DNA of 18,962 nucleotides from Balneolales bacterium (GCA_007131625.1 SLQC01000166.1:1-18962); one strand, 5' to 3'. Counted from the stretch's first letter, positions 1 through 7,714 are shown. Notes: generated by a model from the letters alone, not told the origin. Numbers and translations are program-made.

Positions 1-374
1 AACTCGTCAAGCAGTTCATCCTTAATATGACGCTCAAGCCAATATGGGTAAGCCGACTGCCGCTCATATTCTGCGAGCTCGTAGAGAATTTCGGGGTCTT
101 CCATATAACCGGCGTCTCTGGCAACGGCAGCCTTCAGACGAAAATTCATGTAAAGTTCCAGAAACTCTTCCAATCCCTGACCATCTTCCGAATCCGGCAA
201 AAGCACATTCGATTTGTTATACTGTGTTTTCAATTCATTCAGAGTCACCGATTCGTTACCAATTTTGCCGATGACGATTACTTCTTCATTATTGGGTTGT
301 GACGGCTGAAAAATGGTACAGCCAGATACGATGATAAGCGGCACAAGTAAGCTTATACCTACAAATCGGTTCAT
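1..374 (-). CDS. Partial peptidyl-prolyl isomerase-like lipoprotein (SurA/PpiC type), N-terminal part
   Basis: The gene runs off the left edge, so only about 124 residues are visible. The protein begins MNRFVGISLLVPLIIVSGC. This is a short basic start, a hydrophobic core and a lipobox (VSGC) with Cys19 as the probable lipidation site, so it should be an outer-membrane or periplasmic lipoprotein. After it comes VIGKIGNESVTLNELKTQY, the pattern at the start of SurA/PpiC-type chaperone-isomerases (K-V/I-G-x-E-x-I/V-T-x-x-E), then a charged helical region with FLELYMNFRLKAAVARDAGY. That family folds outer-membrane proteins and usually carries a parvulin domain further on, which would lie outside the window. 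There is no Shine-Dalgarno before the ATG. The gene is divergent from ppc. The family call comes from the N-terminal pattern alone; another SurA_N-containing lipoprotein is possible. Confidence 0.72.
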   Translation of the reverse strand, partial: MNRFVGISLLVPLIIVSGCTIFQPSQPNNEEVIVIGKIGNESVTLNELKTQYNKSNVLLPDSEDGQGLEEFLELYMNFRLKAAVARDAGYMEDPEILYELAEYERQSAYPYWLERHIKDELLDE

Positions 375-769
375 AATGATTCTGATAATTGCTTGAATAA
401 TGACTATACGAAAAAAGTTTCTATACTTTTCATTATAAACTTTAAAGATAGGTTTTTTTACTGACTATTCCGTAGCAAAACGGACGCATTATTACCTTAG
501 TATGAATTACTTTGCGGTTGTTATCAGTAGCGTATATCGGACAGATGATTAATTTGGAAGCGCAATATTTTTGCCGGATCAATATATAGAACGGAAACTT
601 AAAAACCTGCTATGGTGTTATTCCGGTTTTATTGGATTCATGAATTCATCCATGTACGGGATAATGTTATATTTATTAAATGTTATGGGGTTGGAACCCG
701 GAACAGAATCAGAGTCTAAGAGAACAATATCAGATATCAGAGTCTAAGAGAACAATTAGGTGTAATATT
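375..769. other. Divergent intergenic region upstream of ppc
   Basis: There are 395 bp between the leftward lipoprotein gene and the rightward PEP carboxylase gene. It is AT-rich and has no convincing open reading frame. It must hold promoters for both genes. A TATTTTTG at 566-573 fits the -7 element of Bacteroidota promoters, but I found no TTTG at the right distance before it. A TATAAT lies on the minus strand just upstream of the lipoprotein gene without a clear -35. The only distinct structure is the direct repeat at 708-756. Confidence 0.6.
708..756. repeat. Two 21-bp direct repeats, 28-bp period, just upstream of ppc
   Basis: The sequence TCAGAGTCTAAGAGAACAAT, preceded by A, occurs exactly at 708-728 and again at 736-756, with 7 bp between copies. 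The second copy ends 13 bp before the ATG at 770. The 28-bp period is not a multiple of three, so the copies would be read in different frames if the upstream ATG at 680 were the start. That argues they are leader or operator DNA and not coding. They could be paired regulator sites or a simple slippage duplication. Confidence 0.8.
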
Positions 770-3562
770 ATGCAAGAATGGAAGGGACTGAATATTGAGG
801 CGGAAGGAGAAGGGATCTCCAGGCCGCTCAGCCGTAATGTGAATTTGCTCGGTGGCATGCTGGGCCATGCTGTTCGAATGCTGGCTGGTGAAGAGATGTT
901 CAAAATGGTGGAGTCGCTGCGTGAACGGTGTAAATCAGCTTATGAACAGGGGGAGGATAAAGAAGCATTGCGATCGCAGATCCAGAAAGAACTCGGCAAT
1001 TTGTCACCCACCCAGATAGACTGGCTGCTCCGGGCGTTCACCTCTTTCTTTCATCTGGTCAATCGTGCTGAACAGATCGAAATCACACGGATAAACCGGG
1101 AACGGGAACTTAAATCCGACAAGGAGCATCCGCGGGACGAATCGGTCATGCAGGCGATTTATTATCTGAAGTCCCGTAACATTTCCTACGAAGAGTTTAC
1201 CGGTATCATGGCAGAACTGAATATTGAACCGACTCTTACCGCTCATCCGACCGAAGCCCGACGACGCAGTATCCTGCATATTCAGCAGAGTATCTCCGAT
1301 CTGGTGATTCGGTTGAATAACGAGTCGTTAATCCCGTCGGAAAAGGAACAGCTACTTTCGGAGCTTTTTTCTCAAATCAGTGTTCTTATTTCCACAGATG
1401 ATGTGAGGGCATCGAGTCTGAGTGTTCACGATGAGGTCAGAAACGGTCTTTATTTTCTTACCAACTCCATCTGGAATACAGTCCCAAGAATTTTTTCAGA
1501 CCTTGAAGATGCTGCCGAGTTGTATTATGACAAACGCCCGGTGTTGCCGCCATTTCTGAAATATCGTAGCTGGATAGGCGGCGACCGGGACGGAAATCCC
1601 AAGGTGACATCCAAAATGACTGAACAAACACTTCAGCTTCACTACGAGTCTGCCTTTCAGAAATATGATGAAGTACTTAGCAGGCTTTGGTATGAATTAA
1701 GCATTTCTTCACGTCATATAAGTATACCCAAATCACTGTCCGATTCCATTCATGAGGATGATCAACGTTGTGATACCGGACTTAATATCAACGCATACTG
1801 GCACGAACCGTATCGGTTGAAAGTGCATTTCATACAACACAAACTGGGTCTTCAGAAGAAATCACTGCTTGACAACAGTGCGAAGGGGAAAGGGCCGTAT
1901 CCGGTTGATGCCTTTCTGGCCGATGTGCAGCAACTGATTACATCATTGCGGGAAGTTGGTTTTGCACAGCTGGCCGATCGCGGAACTCTGCATAAACTGC
2001 AATATCAGATTAAAACATTCGGGTATCACCTTGCAGCACTCGATATCCGGCAGCACAGTGAATTATTCGGCAAATGTGTCACCGAAATGCTGAAAGTGGC
2101 TGATGTCAGTCCTGATTATCATAAACTGGGAGAGAAGGAAAAAGTGGAACTGTTACAGGATGAGCTGAAGAGTCCACGCCCACTGATACCCCAGCATGTG
2201 ACCCTGAGCGAGACGTCGGCGGAACTGTTGGATACCTTTGAAGTGACAGCTAATGCATTAAGCCGGGATGAGCGTTCCATAGGAAGTATTATTGTAAGTA
2301 TGACCCATGAGGTGAGTGATATGCTGGAAATATTACTGATTGCCAGGGAAAAAGGATTGTGGCGGTATGAGAAGGGACGCGTGTTCAGCAAGATTGATGT
2401 GGTTCCCCTCTTTGAGACGGTGGAGGATCTTGAAATCAGCAGAAGAGTAATGACCGACCTGTTCCAAAACGATCTATACCGTGGTCACCTGGAGAATCGC
2501 GACCAGTTTCAGGAAATCATGCTTGGCTATTCCGACAGCAATAAGGATGGTGGATACTGGATGGCCAATTGGGCGCTGCACAAAGCCCAGGAAGCCCTTA
2601 CGCTTGTATGTAAGGAACACGGGGTGACCTGCAGGCTGTTTCATGGTCGTGGTGGAACGGTGGGACGTGGTGGCGGACGATCGAGTCAGGCGGTGATGGG
2701 ACTTCCCCAGGCGTGTCACAACGGAAAAATCCGTTTTACTGAGCAGGGTGAGGTAATTTCTTTCCGGTATGCACTGCCAACCATCGCCCGGCGCCATCTG
2801 GAGCAAATTGTCAATGCGATGATCCAGTCGACAGCCCGCGCCACGCGTGAAAAAGACTATCACTTCAGCAGTGATGAACGGGCAGTTGCCATGATGGAGG
2901 ATTTGTCGATTCGGTCGATGAAAGTGTACAAGAACTTTACCCGCAAGACGGAAGTATGGCAATGGTATGTGGCTATAACACCGATTGAATTTATCAGTGC
3001 CCTGCCGATTGCATCACGACCGGTATCACGTAAATCTGGTAGTGAGGTTGATTTTGAAAGCCTTCGTGCCATACCATGGGTCTTTGCGTGGACTCAAACC
3101 CGGTACAATCTGCCGGGATGGTTTGGGACCGGTTCGGCTCTCGACTCTTATCTTACAGAAAAACCGGGTGATCTTGAATTGATGCAGCAATTGTACAAAG
3201 ATTCTCGCTACTTCAGGGCGGTCATTGATAACGCGCAGAGGGAACTTGCCCGAGCCCATCTGGAGATTGCTGAATACTATTCCCGTCAGGTGAATAAAGG
3301 GTTTCATGACGATATTGTCTCGGCATTCAACAAAGCCCGGTCGGTATTGTTGAAAATATCCGGTGAAGAGGAGCTGCTTGCCAATAATCCGGTGATTCAG
3401 AAATCGATCGCCCTCAGAAATCCCTATACCGATGTTTTGAATCTGATTCAGATTGAACTTATGCACCGAAATCGCGATAATAAACAGAAATCTGCCAAAC
3501 TCCGGCATGCACTGTTTTCCAGTATCAACGGGATTGCGGCAGCGATGCAAAGCACCGGATAA
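770..3562 (+). CDS. ppc: Phosphoenolpyruvate carboxylase
   Basis: This cytosolic enzyme adds bicarbonate to phosphoenolpyruvate to give oxaloacetate, refilling the TCA cycle. The protein is 930 residues from this start, close to the bacterial norm of 870-970. The hallmark motifs are present in order: TAHPTE at about 157-162 with the catalytic His159, GGDRDGNP at about 270-277, LGYSDSNKDGG from about 585, and FHGRGGTVGRGGG at about 624-636, the loop with the catalytic arginine. The C-terminus AAAMQSTG matches the conserved (R/Q)-x-T-G end that contributes to the active site. The frame is open from an ATG at 680, but I prefer 770. The N-terminus then matches the family (SRPLSRNVNLLGGMLG follows soon), an AGGTG lies 7 bp upstream, and the 680 start would translate the direct repeat. 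A DUF2721 gene follows after 21 bp, probably in the same transcript. Confidence 0.96.
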   Translation: MQEWKGLNIEAEGEGISRPLSRNVNLLGGMLGHAVRMLAGEEMFKMVESLRERCKSAYEQGEDKEALRSQIQKELGNLSPTQIDWLLRAFTSFFHLVNRAEQIEITRINRERELKSDKEHPRDESVMQAIYYLKSRNISYEEFTGIMAELNIEPTLTAHPTEARRRSILHIQQSISDLVIRLNNESLIPSEKEQLLSELFSQISVLISTDDVRASSLSVHDEVRNGLYFLTNSIWNTVPRIFSDLEDAAELYYDKRPVLPPFLKYRSWIGGDRDGNPKVTSKMTEQTLQLHYESAFQKYDEVLSRLWYELSISSRHISIPKSLSDSIHEDDQRCDTGLNINAYWHEPYRLKVHFIQHKLGLQKKSLLDNSAKGKGPYPVDAFLADVQQLITSLREVGFAQLADRGTLHKLQYQIKTFGYHLAALDIRQHSELFGKCVTEMLKVADVSPDYHKLGEKEKVELLQDELKSPRPLIPQHVTLSETSAELLDTFEVTANALSRDERSIGSIIVSMTHEVSDMLEILLIAREKGLWRYEKGRVFSKIDVVPLFETVEDLEISRRVMTDLFQNDLYRGHLENRDQFQEIMLGYSDSNKDGGYWMANWALHKAQEALTLVCKEHGVTCRLFHGRGGTVGRGGGRSSQAVMGLPQACHNGKIRFTEQGEVISFRYALPTIARRHLEQIVNAMIQSTARATREKDYHFSSDERAVAMMEDLSIRSMKVYKNFTRKTEVWQWYVAITPIEFISALPIASRPVSRKSGSEVDFESLRAIPWVFAWTQTRYNLPGWFGTGSALDSYLTEKPGDLELMQQLYKDSRYFRAVIDNAQRELARAHLEIAEYYSRQVNKGFHDDIVSAFNKARSVLLKISGEEELLANNPVIQKSIALRNPYTDVLNLIQIELMHRNRDNKQKSAKLRHALFSSINGIAAAMQSTG

Positions 3563-3583
3563 TAGTTACTAAATCTGCAATAT

Positions 3584-4000
3584 ATGCAACTGGATCTGGC
3601 CACACCGGCACTGCTTTTTCCGGCAATATCATTGTTACTGCTGGCGTATACAAACCGTTTTCTGACGCTGGCTACGCTGATCCGCAATCTACATCAGCGG
3701 TATCAAAAGGAAAATGATCCGCAGCTGGTATATCAAATTCGCAATCTCCGGCACCGTACCAGATTGACCCGGGATATGCAGGTTCTGGGGGTGGTAAGCC
3801 TGTTTCTCTCCGCACTCTGTATGCTGCTCCTGTTTCAAGGCTACATGAATGCAGCGAAATATACATTCGGGGCAAGTCTGATTTTTCTGCTTGTATCGCT
3901 GGCGTTATCAATCTGGGAGATTCAAATATCCATCCGGGCACTAAATATCCAGTTACGAGATATGGGTGAGGATGAAAGCGACAGGGACGTGGAGGTATAG
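3584..4000 (+). CDS. DUF2721 family integral membrane protein
   Basis: This is a 138-residue membrane protein. Hydrophobic segments lie at about residues 7-27, 66-86 and 93-113. Between the first and second is a basic helical stretch (LATLIRNLHQRY, then QIRNLRHRTRLTRDMQ), which is the recognisable pattern of DUF2721. The tail is acidic (GEDESDRDVEV). No function is established for this family that I can name. It starts 21 bp after the ppc stop with no terminator between, so it is likely co-transcribed with ppc. That may only reflect operon packing and does not show a metabolic link. A hairpin follows 19 bp after the stop, but its U-tract is on the opposite strand. Confidence 0.8.
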   Translation: MQLDLATPALLFPAISLLLLAYTNRFLTLATLIRNLHQRYQKENDPQLVYQIRNLRHRTRLTRDMQVLGVVSLFLSALCMLLLFQGYMNAAKYTFGASLIFLLVSLALSIWEIQISIRALNIQLRDMGEDESDRDVEV

Positions 4001-4009
4001 GCGTATAAC

Positions 4010-4048
4010 AAAAAAAGGAAGCCCCGGACAGAGTCAGTATCCGGGGCT
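4010..4048 (-). terminator. Rho-independent terminator for leftward transcription
   Basis: AGCCCCGGA (4020-4028) pairs perfectly with TCCGGGGCT (4040-4048) across an 11-nt loop. Read on the minus strand, the stem is followed by TCC and seven Ts (4016-4010). No T-run follows it on the plus strand. It most likely ends the minus-strand block whose last clear gene is the TPR protein, about 315 bp upstream. It lies between convergent transcripts and may also slow transcription from ppc. Confidence 0.85.
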
Positions 4049-4061
4049 GAAAACTTAGAGG

Positions 4062-4151
4062 TCAATGTAGTTTATTAGTGTCCTGTCCATGCAGTGCTGT
4101 TTCGCTTGCTGCACTTACTATAAGTACGAACACCAACGAAATATGTTGCAT
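4062..4151 (-). CDS. Possible 29-residue peptide with a hydrophobic, signal-like core
   Basis: A short reading frame ends 13 bp before the terminator. It encodes MQHISLVFVLIVSAASETAL and then HGQDTNKLH. The first 15 residues look like a signal peptide or small membrane anchor. The DNA upstream is very A/T-rich, like the leaders of other genes here, and there is no Shine-Dalgarno. It sits in an otherwise unexplained stretch of about 310 bp between the TPR gene and the terminator. The length is well within chance, and I know of no family that matches. It could equally be 3' untranslated sequence or the remnant of a longer secreted protein gene. Confidence 0.2.
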   Translation of the reverse strand: MQHISLVFVLIVSAASETALHGQDTNKLH

Positions 4152-4363
4152 GTTTTTTAAATTTTTTATAAGGAAAAAATCGTGCGTTGGAGAGCCCCTG
4201 CTCTTTTCATGTGTGTGTTTTTCCATTCCATGCTTTCCGCATATTGTGCGTGTCTACGATATATCATCGTATATAAACACCATTCCCGAGCTGAGAAAGT
4301 TCATCACCTGTAAACAAGTATCCGGTCGCAAACTTACTTCTCGAGGTGTCCGACAGGATAATA

Positions 4364-5050
4364 TCAGTTGCGGACAATAATCATGCCTTCCAGTCGCCTC
4401 GCCTGATCTGCAATATTTGAGTCTTCGTATTCATTGAGTATACGTTCCACAAGCAATTTAGCGCGGGCGTGGTCCTCCGCTTCCATGTATGCCCGGGCGG
4501 CATTGAGAAGATTTTGAGGTGTTGTAGATTCGTTTTCATCCCATTCGGCTGCCTTGACGAAGATGTCGGCAGCTTTTTCATAGTCGCCGATATTTGCCAG
4601 GATTACAGCATGAAAGGCAATAGGACCTACACCCAGAATACCGGAGGGAGGATTAAAATGTTCGATATATCTCAGAGCTTCGTTATAATTTTCGAGTTCG
4701 GCTTCGGCAACGGCAGCGTAGTAACGAGCAAGGTTACCGGCACTGGTGCGTCCGTAATTGCTAATAATATCGATCAGACCCGGTTGCATATTTGCATCGG
4801 CGCCATAGAGTGCAATTTCATATTCACCTTGTTGAAATGCCTGTTCTACATGCACCATCAGTTCCTGGGCTTTCTGTTCTTGGGCCTGATTATAGAAATA
4901 GTAGGCGATACCACCACCTATAAGTACAACAACAGCGACAGAAACGGCAATAACAGCAGTCAGATTGCGCTTCAAAAAGCTGGTAAACAGGTAGTAACTG
5001 GTAAGTAGAGGATCCGTCTCGAGTTGTTCTTTAGTGAGTCGCTTGGCCAT
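4364..5050 (-). CDS. Single-pass membrane TPR protein (YfgM-like architecture)
   Basis: The protein has 228 residues. It starts with a charged cytoplasmic segment (MAKRLTKEQLETDPLLTSYY), then one transmembrane helix at about residues 31-53 (TAVIAVSVAVVVLIGGGIAYYF). The rest is helical and would lie in the periplasm. It contains TPR-like repeats: NLARYYAAVAEAELENYNEAL, then AFHAVILANIGDYEKAADIFVKAA, then NLLNAARAYMEAEDHARAKLLVERIL. This resembles YfgM and related TPR_21-type proteins linked to the Sec translocon and envelope quality control. The resemblance is architectural, and the role is inferred. It lies 77 bp downstream of lolD on the same strand, and that gap holds a candidate promoter. 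The neighbouring lipoprotein-export gene fits an envelope role. Confidence 0.75.
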   Translation of the reverse strand: MAKRLTKEQLETDPLLTSYYLFTSFLKRNLTAVIAVSVAVVVLIGGGIAYYFYNQAQEQKAQELMVHVEQAFQQGEYEIALYGADANMQPGLIDIISNYGRTSAGNLARYYAAVAEAELENYNEALRYIEHFNPPSGILGVGPIAFHAVILANIGDYEKAADIFVKAAEWDENESTTPQNLLNAARAYMEAEDHARAKLLVERILNEYEDSNIADQARRLEGMIIVRN

Positions 5051-5095
5051 AAGTGAATTGGGAATCTAATAAAAAAGGTGTATTAAAAAGTGAGC

Positions 5096-5126
5096 TAAAT
5101 ATATGACTGTTTCGCCAGATGACAAA
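5096..5126 (-). promoter_or_regulatory. Candidate Bacteroidota-type promoter for the TPR gene
   Basis: On the minus strand TTTG (5126-5123), 19 bp, then TATATTTA (5103-5096) matches TTTG-N19-21-TANNTTTG except for the last base. Transcription would start about 40 nt before the ATG at 5050. The assignment depends on the organism using the Bacteroidota sigma consensus, which is inferred. AT-rich DNA makes chance matches fairly likely. Confidence 0.35.
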
Positions 5127-5127
5127 A

Positions 5128-5826
5128 TCAGGAGTCGCGCAATTCGGCTTCTACCAGTTGTCCGTTGGTCAATCGGTAGATAATCGGTGTTTTTTCAGCG
5201 ATACGGGTGTCGTGTGTAATCAGGACTATAGCCGTTTTTTCTTTCTCCCTGAGATTGAACAAAAGAGAAAGAAGTTTTTCTGTGTTTCTTTCGTCCAGAT
5301 TGCCGGTCGGCTCATCTGCCATGATGATTTCAGGTTCGTTCATAAGTGCCCGGGCTACTGCAATACGTTGCTGTTCACCGCCTGAAAGTTCCGATGGACG
5401 GTGATCCATACGATTTTTCAATCCGGTCTCCTCCAGTAAATATTCGGCACGGCGACGAATCTCGGACATCGGCTTGCCTGCGATAAGTCCAGGCATAAAA
5501 ACATTTTCCAGTGCAGTGAACTCGGGAAGCAGATGATGAAACTGAAAAATAAATCCAATTTTACGATTTCGAAACCGGGCGAGCTTTTCATCGTCCATCT
5601 GCGCTAAGTCTTTATCCCGGAAACGGATTACCCCGCGATCAGGCCGGTCCAAACCGCCCAGAATATGAAGTAATGTACTTTTACCGCAGCCACTGGCACC
5701 GACAATCGCTGTGAAACCGTTTTGTCGGATGGTAAAATCAACACCTCGAAGCACATGTACAGGCTCAGTCTTTCCGGTATAGGTTTTATGGATATTTTCA
5801 GCGTGTATGAGAATATCGGAGTTCAT
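5128..5826 (-). CDS. lolD: ABC transporter ATPase, lipoprotein-releasing LolD type
   Basis: This is a 232-residue nucleotide-binding subunit on the cytoplasmic face of the inner membrane. All ATPase motifs are intact: Walker A GASGCGKST (43-51), Q-loop Gln95, signature LSGGEQQR (147-154), Walker B IIMADE (167-172) and the switch His205 in ITHD. The MacB/LolD group is indicated by the N-terminus (ENIHKTYTGKTEPVHVLRGV), the sequence HILGGLDRPDRGVIRF and FQFHHLLPEFTALENVFMPG, which is very close to LolD. LolD works with LolC/E to move lipoproteins from the inner membrane to the carrier LolA. No permease gene is in the window, so a MacB- or FtsE-like partner cannot be excluded. The start codon overlaps the ymdB stop by one base (TGATG), which implies translational coupling. 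Confidence 0.88.
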   Translation of the reverse strand: MNSDILIHAENIHKTYTGKTEPVHVLRGVDFTIRQNGFTAIVGASGCGKSTLLHILGGLDRPDRGVIRFRDKDLAQMDDEKLARFRNRKIGFIFQFHHLLPEFTALENVFMPGLIAGKPMSEIRRRAEYLLEETGLKNRMDHRPSELSGGEQQRIAVARALMNEPEIIMADEPTGNLDERNTEKLLSLLFNLREKEKTAIVLITHDTRIAEKTPIIYRLTNGQLVEAELRDS

Positions 5827-6641
5827 CAGTTAGATGATTTATTTTCAAAAACGGGGAATATGACGGGGTCAATGGCAAGGCATTTACCGGTATCCGAATC
5901 AATTTTGGTGATGAGTCCACAAATTCGGTTATCGCCGTTTGCAGTTTTGTACTTGTGCGGAGTTTGGATCAGGAATCGTTTGATGGCCGTTTCTTTGTCC
6001 ATACCGATGACAGAGTGATAGGGTCCGGTCATCCCCACGTCGGTGATGTATCCGAGTCCTTTTGGCAGTATGCGGGCGTCGGCTGTGGGAATATGGGTAT
6101 GGGTTCCGGCCACGACGGAGGCTTGTCCGTCGACGAACCACCCAAAGGCCATTTTTTCGGCTGTAGCCTCTCCGTGAAAATCGATAAATATAATATTGGT
6201 TTGCTCGCGGATTTTTTCCAGAGCACGTTCCGCTTCCCTGAACGGATCATCGATGGGCTGCATGTATGTCCGCCCCTGCAGGTTGATAACCCCGATTTTG
6301 TGTGCAGTATTTGGAATGTCGTAGACACCGTATCCGTAGCCATGCGCTCCTTTCGGGTAATTCATGGGTCGGAGCAGCCGGGTGTCGGTTTTCATGTAAG
6401 GATAGATTTTCCATTTGGCAAAACTGTGATTGCCGCCGGTGAGTACATGAACACCGAGTCCGTAAAGAGTCCGTATGATTTCTTCATTGATACCCATTCC
6501 CTCATGGGAATTTTCTGCATTTGCAATGACAAAATCGGCTTCGTATTTGGTTATCAGCGAGGGGAGGAGCGTTTCCAGTAGCGAGAGGCCGGGTGAACCA
6601 ACTATGTCACCGATGAACAGTACCTTTACTGGGTTTGACAT
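5826..6641 (-). CDS. ymdB: YmdB family metallophosphoesterase (TIGR00282)
   Basis: This 271-residue protein matches the YmdB family of dinuclear-metal phosphoesterases. Bacillus YmdB hydrolyses 2',3'-cyclic nucleotides and affects biofilm and motility choices. Likely metal ligands are all present: D12 in FIGDIVGSPG, N41 and E43 in NAENS, N71-H72 in GGNHSF, H156 in DFHGEATAEK, and H181/H183 in GTHTHIPTADARILP. The GGNHSF motif has Phe where most members I recall have Trp (GNHTW), probably a neutral change. In Firmicutes ymdB lies next to rny; here the upstream neighbours are zapA and an RNA gene. It has no Shine-Dalgarno, and the ATG lies 38 bp after the T-run that ends the upstream RNA, so it either has its own promoter there or depends on readthrough. 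Confidence 0.93.
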   Translation of the reverse strand: MSNPVKVLFIGDIVGSPGLSLLETLLPSLITKYEADFVIANAENSHEGMGINEEIIRTLYGLGVHVLTGGNHSFAKWKIYPYMKTDTRLLRPMNYPKGAHGYGYGVYDIPNTAHKIGVINLQGRTYMQPIDDPFREAERALEKIREQTNIIFIDFHGEATAEKMAFGWFVDGQASVVAGTHTHIPTADARILPKGLGYITDVGMTGPYHSVIGMDKETAIKRFLIQTPHKYKTANGDNRICGLITKIDSDTGKCLAIDPVIFPVFENKSSN

Positions 6642-6679
6642 GAAAAAAATGGGCTTGTGGATATCTGCTTCGGATTCAT

Positions 6680-6866
6680 AAAAAAAACGCTAATGAAGCA
6701 GGCACAAGACAAGCTACCGTCAATGACAGTGCGGGCATCCACTCGAACCGGGTCTGCCTTCCACTATTCACCGGAGTGACATGAGGCCTGGCATTGCCGG
6801 ACGAAGTTAAACGCCCTGGTTTTTAAGTGTTGTGCTTGTTTATGTTAATCCTGCCTCAAAAGCGCT
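6680..6866 (-). ncRNA. ssrS: Candidate 6S RNA (SsrS) downstream of zapA
   Basis: A 187-nt non-coding stretch forms one long closed structure on the minus strand. The 5' end CGCT-TT-TGAGGCAGG (6864-6850) pairs with the 3' end CCTGCTTCA-TT-AGCG (6702-6688): 9 bp and 4 bp around a TT/TT internal loop, then eight Ts (6687-6680). Further inside, ACAAGC pairs with GCTTGT, leaving unpaired A-rich sequence on the 5' side. Smaller hairpins lie nearer the apex (GGGCG/CGTCC, CACT/AGTG). A long closing helix, a central open region, a length near 185 nt and a position just after zapA all match 6S RNA, which binds and holds the housekeeping RNA polymerase. zapA-ssrS linkage is known in proteobacteria and, to my memory, in Bacteroidota. 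I inferred this from folding by eye and synteny, without a covariance search. Confidence 0.6.
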
Positions 6867-6867
6867 T

Positions 6868-6893
6868 AAAAAAGCAGTGACGAATCACCACTT
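6868..6893 (-). terminator. Hairpin and U-tract directly after zapA
   Basis: On the minus strand AAGTGGTGA (6893-6885), loop TTCG, then TCACTGCTT (6880-6872) makes a 9-bp stem with two G-U pairs closed by a UUCG tetraloop. It runs into a T-tract (6873-6868). It begins 2 nt after the zapA stop codon. It probably ends zapA messages and separates them from the RNA gene that starts next. It could instead be a processing signal if both are one transcript. Confidence 0.7.
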
Positions 6894-6894
6894 C

Positions 6895-7206
6895 TTAAAT
6901 ATCGTCATTTCTGACTTCAATGTCATCTAAAATCTCAATTAAAGATTCGTTTATTTCCGAAAAAACGACTTGGGGATCAGTACCGCCTGGTGGTTTTAGG
7001 CCGCTGTTATTCAGAAACAGTTCCTCTGCTATACTGAGGCAGGCAAGTACCATGATGGTTGATTCCGACTGGTTTAGCAGCGCTTTCCGGAATTCCTGGA
7101 ATCGTTTGTCTACATACCCGGCGATCTCATGCATCATCTCTTCGTCCCCCTCGTTGACTTTCAGGGGATATTGCTTGCCCAAAATGGTGACTTTAATGGG
7201 TTTCAT
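6895..7206 (-). CDS. zapA: Cell division protein ZapA
   Basis: This 103-residue cytoplasmic protein has the ZapA layout. First comes a short beta hairpin (IKVTILGKQYPLKV), then the DEEMMHEIAGYVDKRFQEFRK helix typical of the family. The long helix of the tetramer follows, with the conserved ACLSIAEELF segment at about residues 55-64, and the tail is acidic. ZapA crosslinks FtsZ filaments at the division ring. Its length is normal. The start is the ATG at 7206; the leader is A/T-rich without a Shine-Dalgarno. A coiled-coil gene lies 88 bp upstream and may encode its partner, and a terminator follows immediately after the stop. Confidence 0.9.
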   Translation of the reverse strand: MKPIKVTILGKQYPLKVNEGDEEMMHEIAGYVDKRFQEFRKALLNQSESTIMVLACLSIAEELFLNNSGLKPPGGTDPQVVFSEINESLIEILDDIEVRNDDI

Positions 7207-7294
7207 ATGTTTAAATTTTCTGATTTATAATGCCAGATGGAATATCCATGTGATAAATCATGTGTCTGTATACCAGAAATCCCGGTCATGGTTG

Positions 7295-7714
7295 TCAGGT
7301 ATTGCGGGATTCGGTGAGATGCCGGTCGATTTTGTAAATAAGTTCAGTGATTTGCTGCCGCAATACGATTCTTTCGTTGTTGCTCGGATTATCAAACAAA
7401 GTGGGAACTGATTCATCTTGGTTCCTGGCACCGGCTGCAGGATTATCCCCATCTTTGTTGTCTTGATTAACAACGCCTGACAGTGTATCCGGAACCGGAT
7501 TGGACTCCGGTTGTCGGGATAGCTCTGTATTCAGTTCGTCGATTTTTCTGTTGGCTTTGGCCAATTGTATACGAACCTCGCGAAGTTCCCGGATTAACGT
7601 CTCGTTTTCTCCAGCCAGTTGACGCTTTTCATTTTTCAGGTATGACAAGCCCGACTGCAACCGGGACAGCAGCTCTTGAAACTCTTTGTAGTATGATTGA
7701 TCGCGGTATGTCAC
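7295..7714 (-). CDS. Coiled-coil protein upstream of zapA, possible ZapB-like partner
   Basis: This is a 139-residue soluble protein. Residues about 8-68 form a coiled coil rich in Leu, Glu and Arg (for example QLAGENETLIRELREV and QLAKANRKIDELNTEL). A polar, probably disordered linker with many Asn, Asp and Pro covers about 69-114. A short conserved-looking helix ends the protein (ERIVLRQQITELIYKIDRHL). I recall similar small coiled-coil genes between pheT and zapA in Bacteroidota. A division role with ZapA is inferred from position and shape only. The start is GTG at 7714: no ATG, GTG or TTG lies between it and the upstream in-frame TAG, and a GGAG sits 7 nt before it. pheT ends 48 bp upstream. 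Confidence 0.7.
   Translation of the reverse strand: MTYRDQSYYKEFQELLSRLQSGLSYLKNEKRQLAGENETLIRELREVRIQLAKANRKIDELNTELSRQPESNPVPDTLSGVVNQDNKDGDNPAAGARNQDESVPTLFDNPSNNERIVLRQQITELIYKIDRHLTESRNT

Noticed and set aside
680..769. Upstream ATG extension of the ppc reading frame
   Set aside because: The added 30 residues do not resemble the family and would translate a direct repeat out of phase; the ATG at 770 has a weak Shine-Dalgarno and fits the usual N-terminus.
4078..4380. 100-codon plus-strand frame between the terminator and the TPR gene
   Set aside because: It is Cys/Phe/Ser-rich without family resemblance, overlaps the end of the TPR gene antisense, and has no leader signals; it looks accidental.
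6741..6749. T-loop-like GGTTCGAGT on the minus strand, hinting at a tRNA
   Set aside because: No cloverleaf, acceptor stem or anticodon arm can be built around it; the segment is better explained as part of the larger 6S-like fold.
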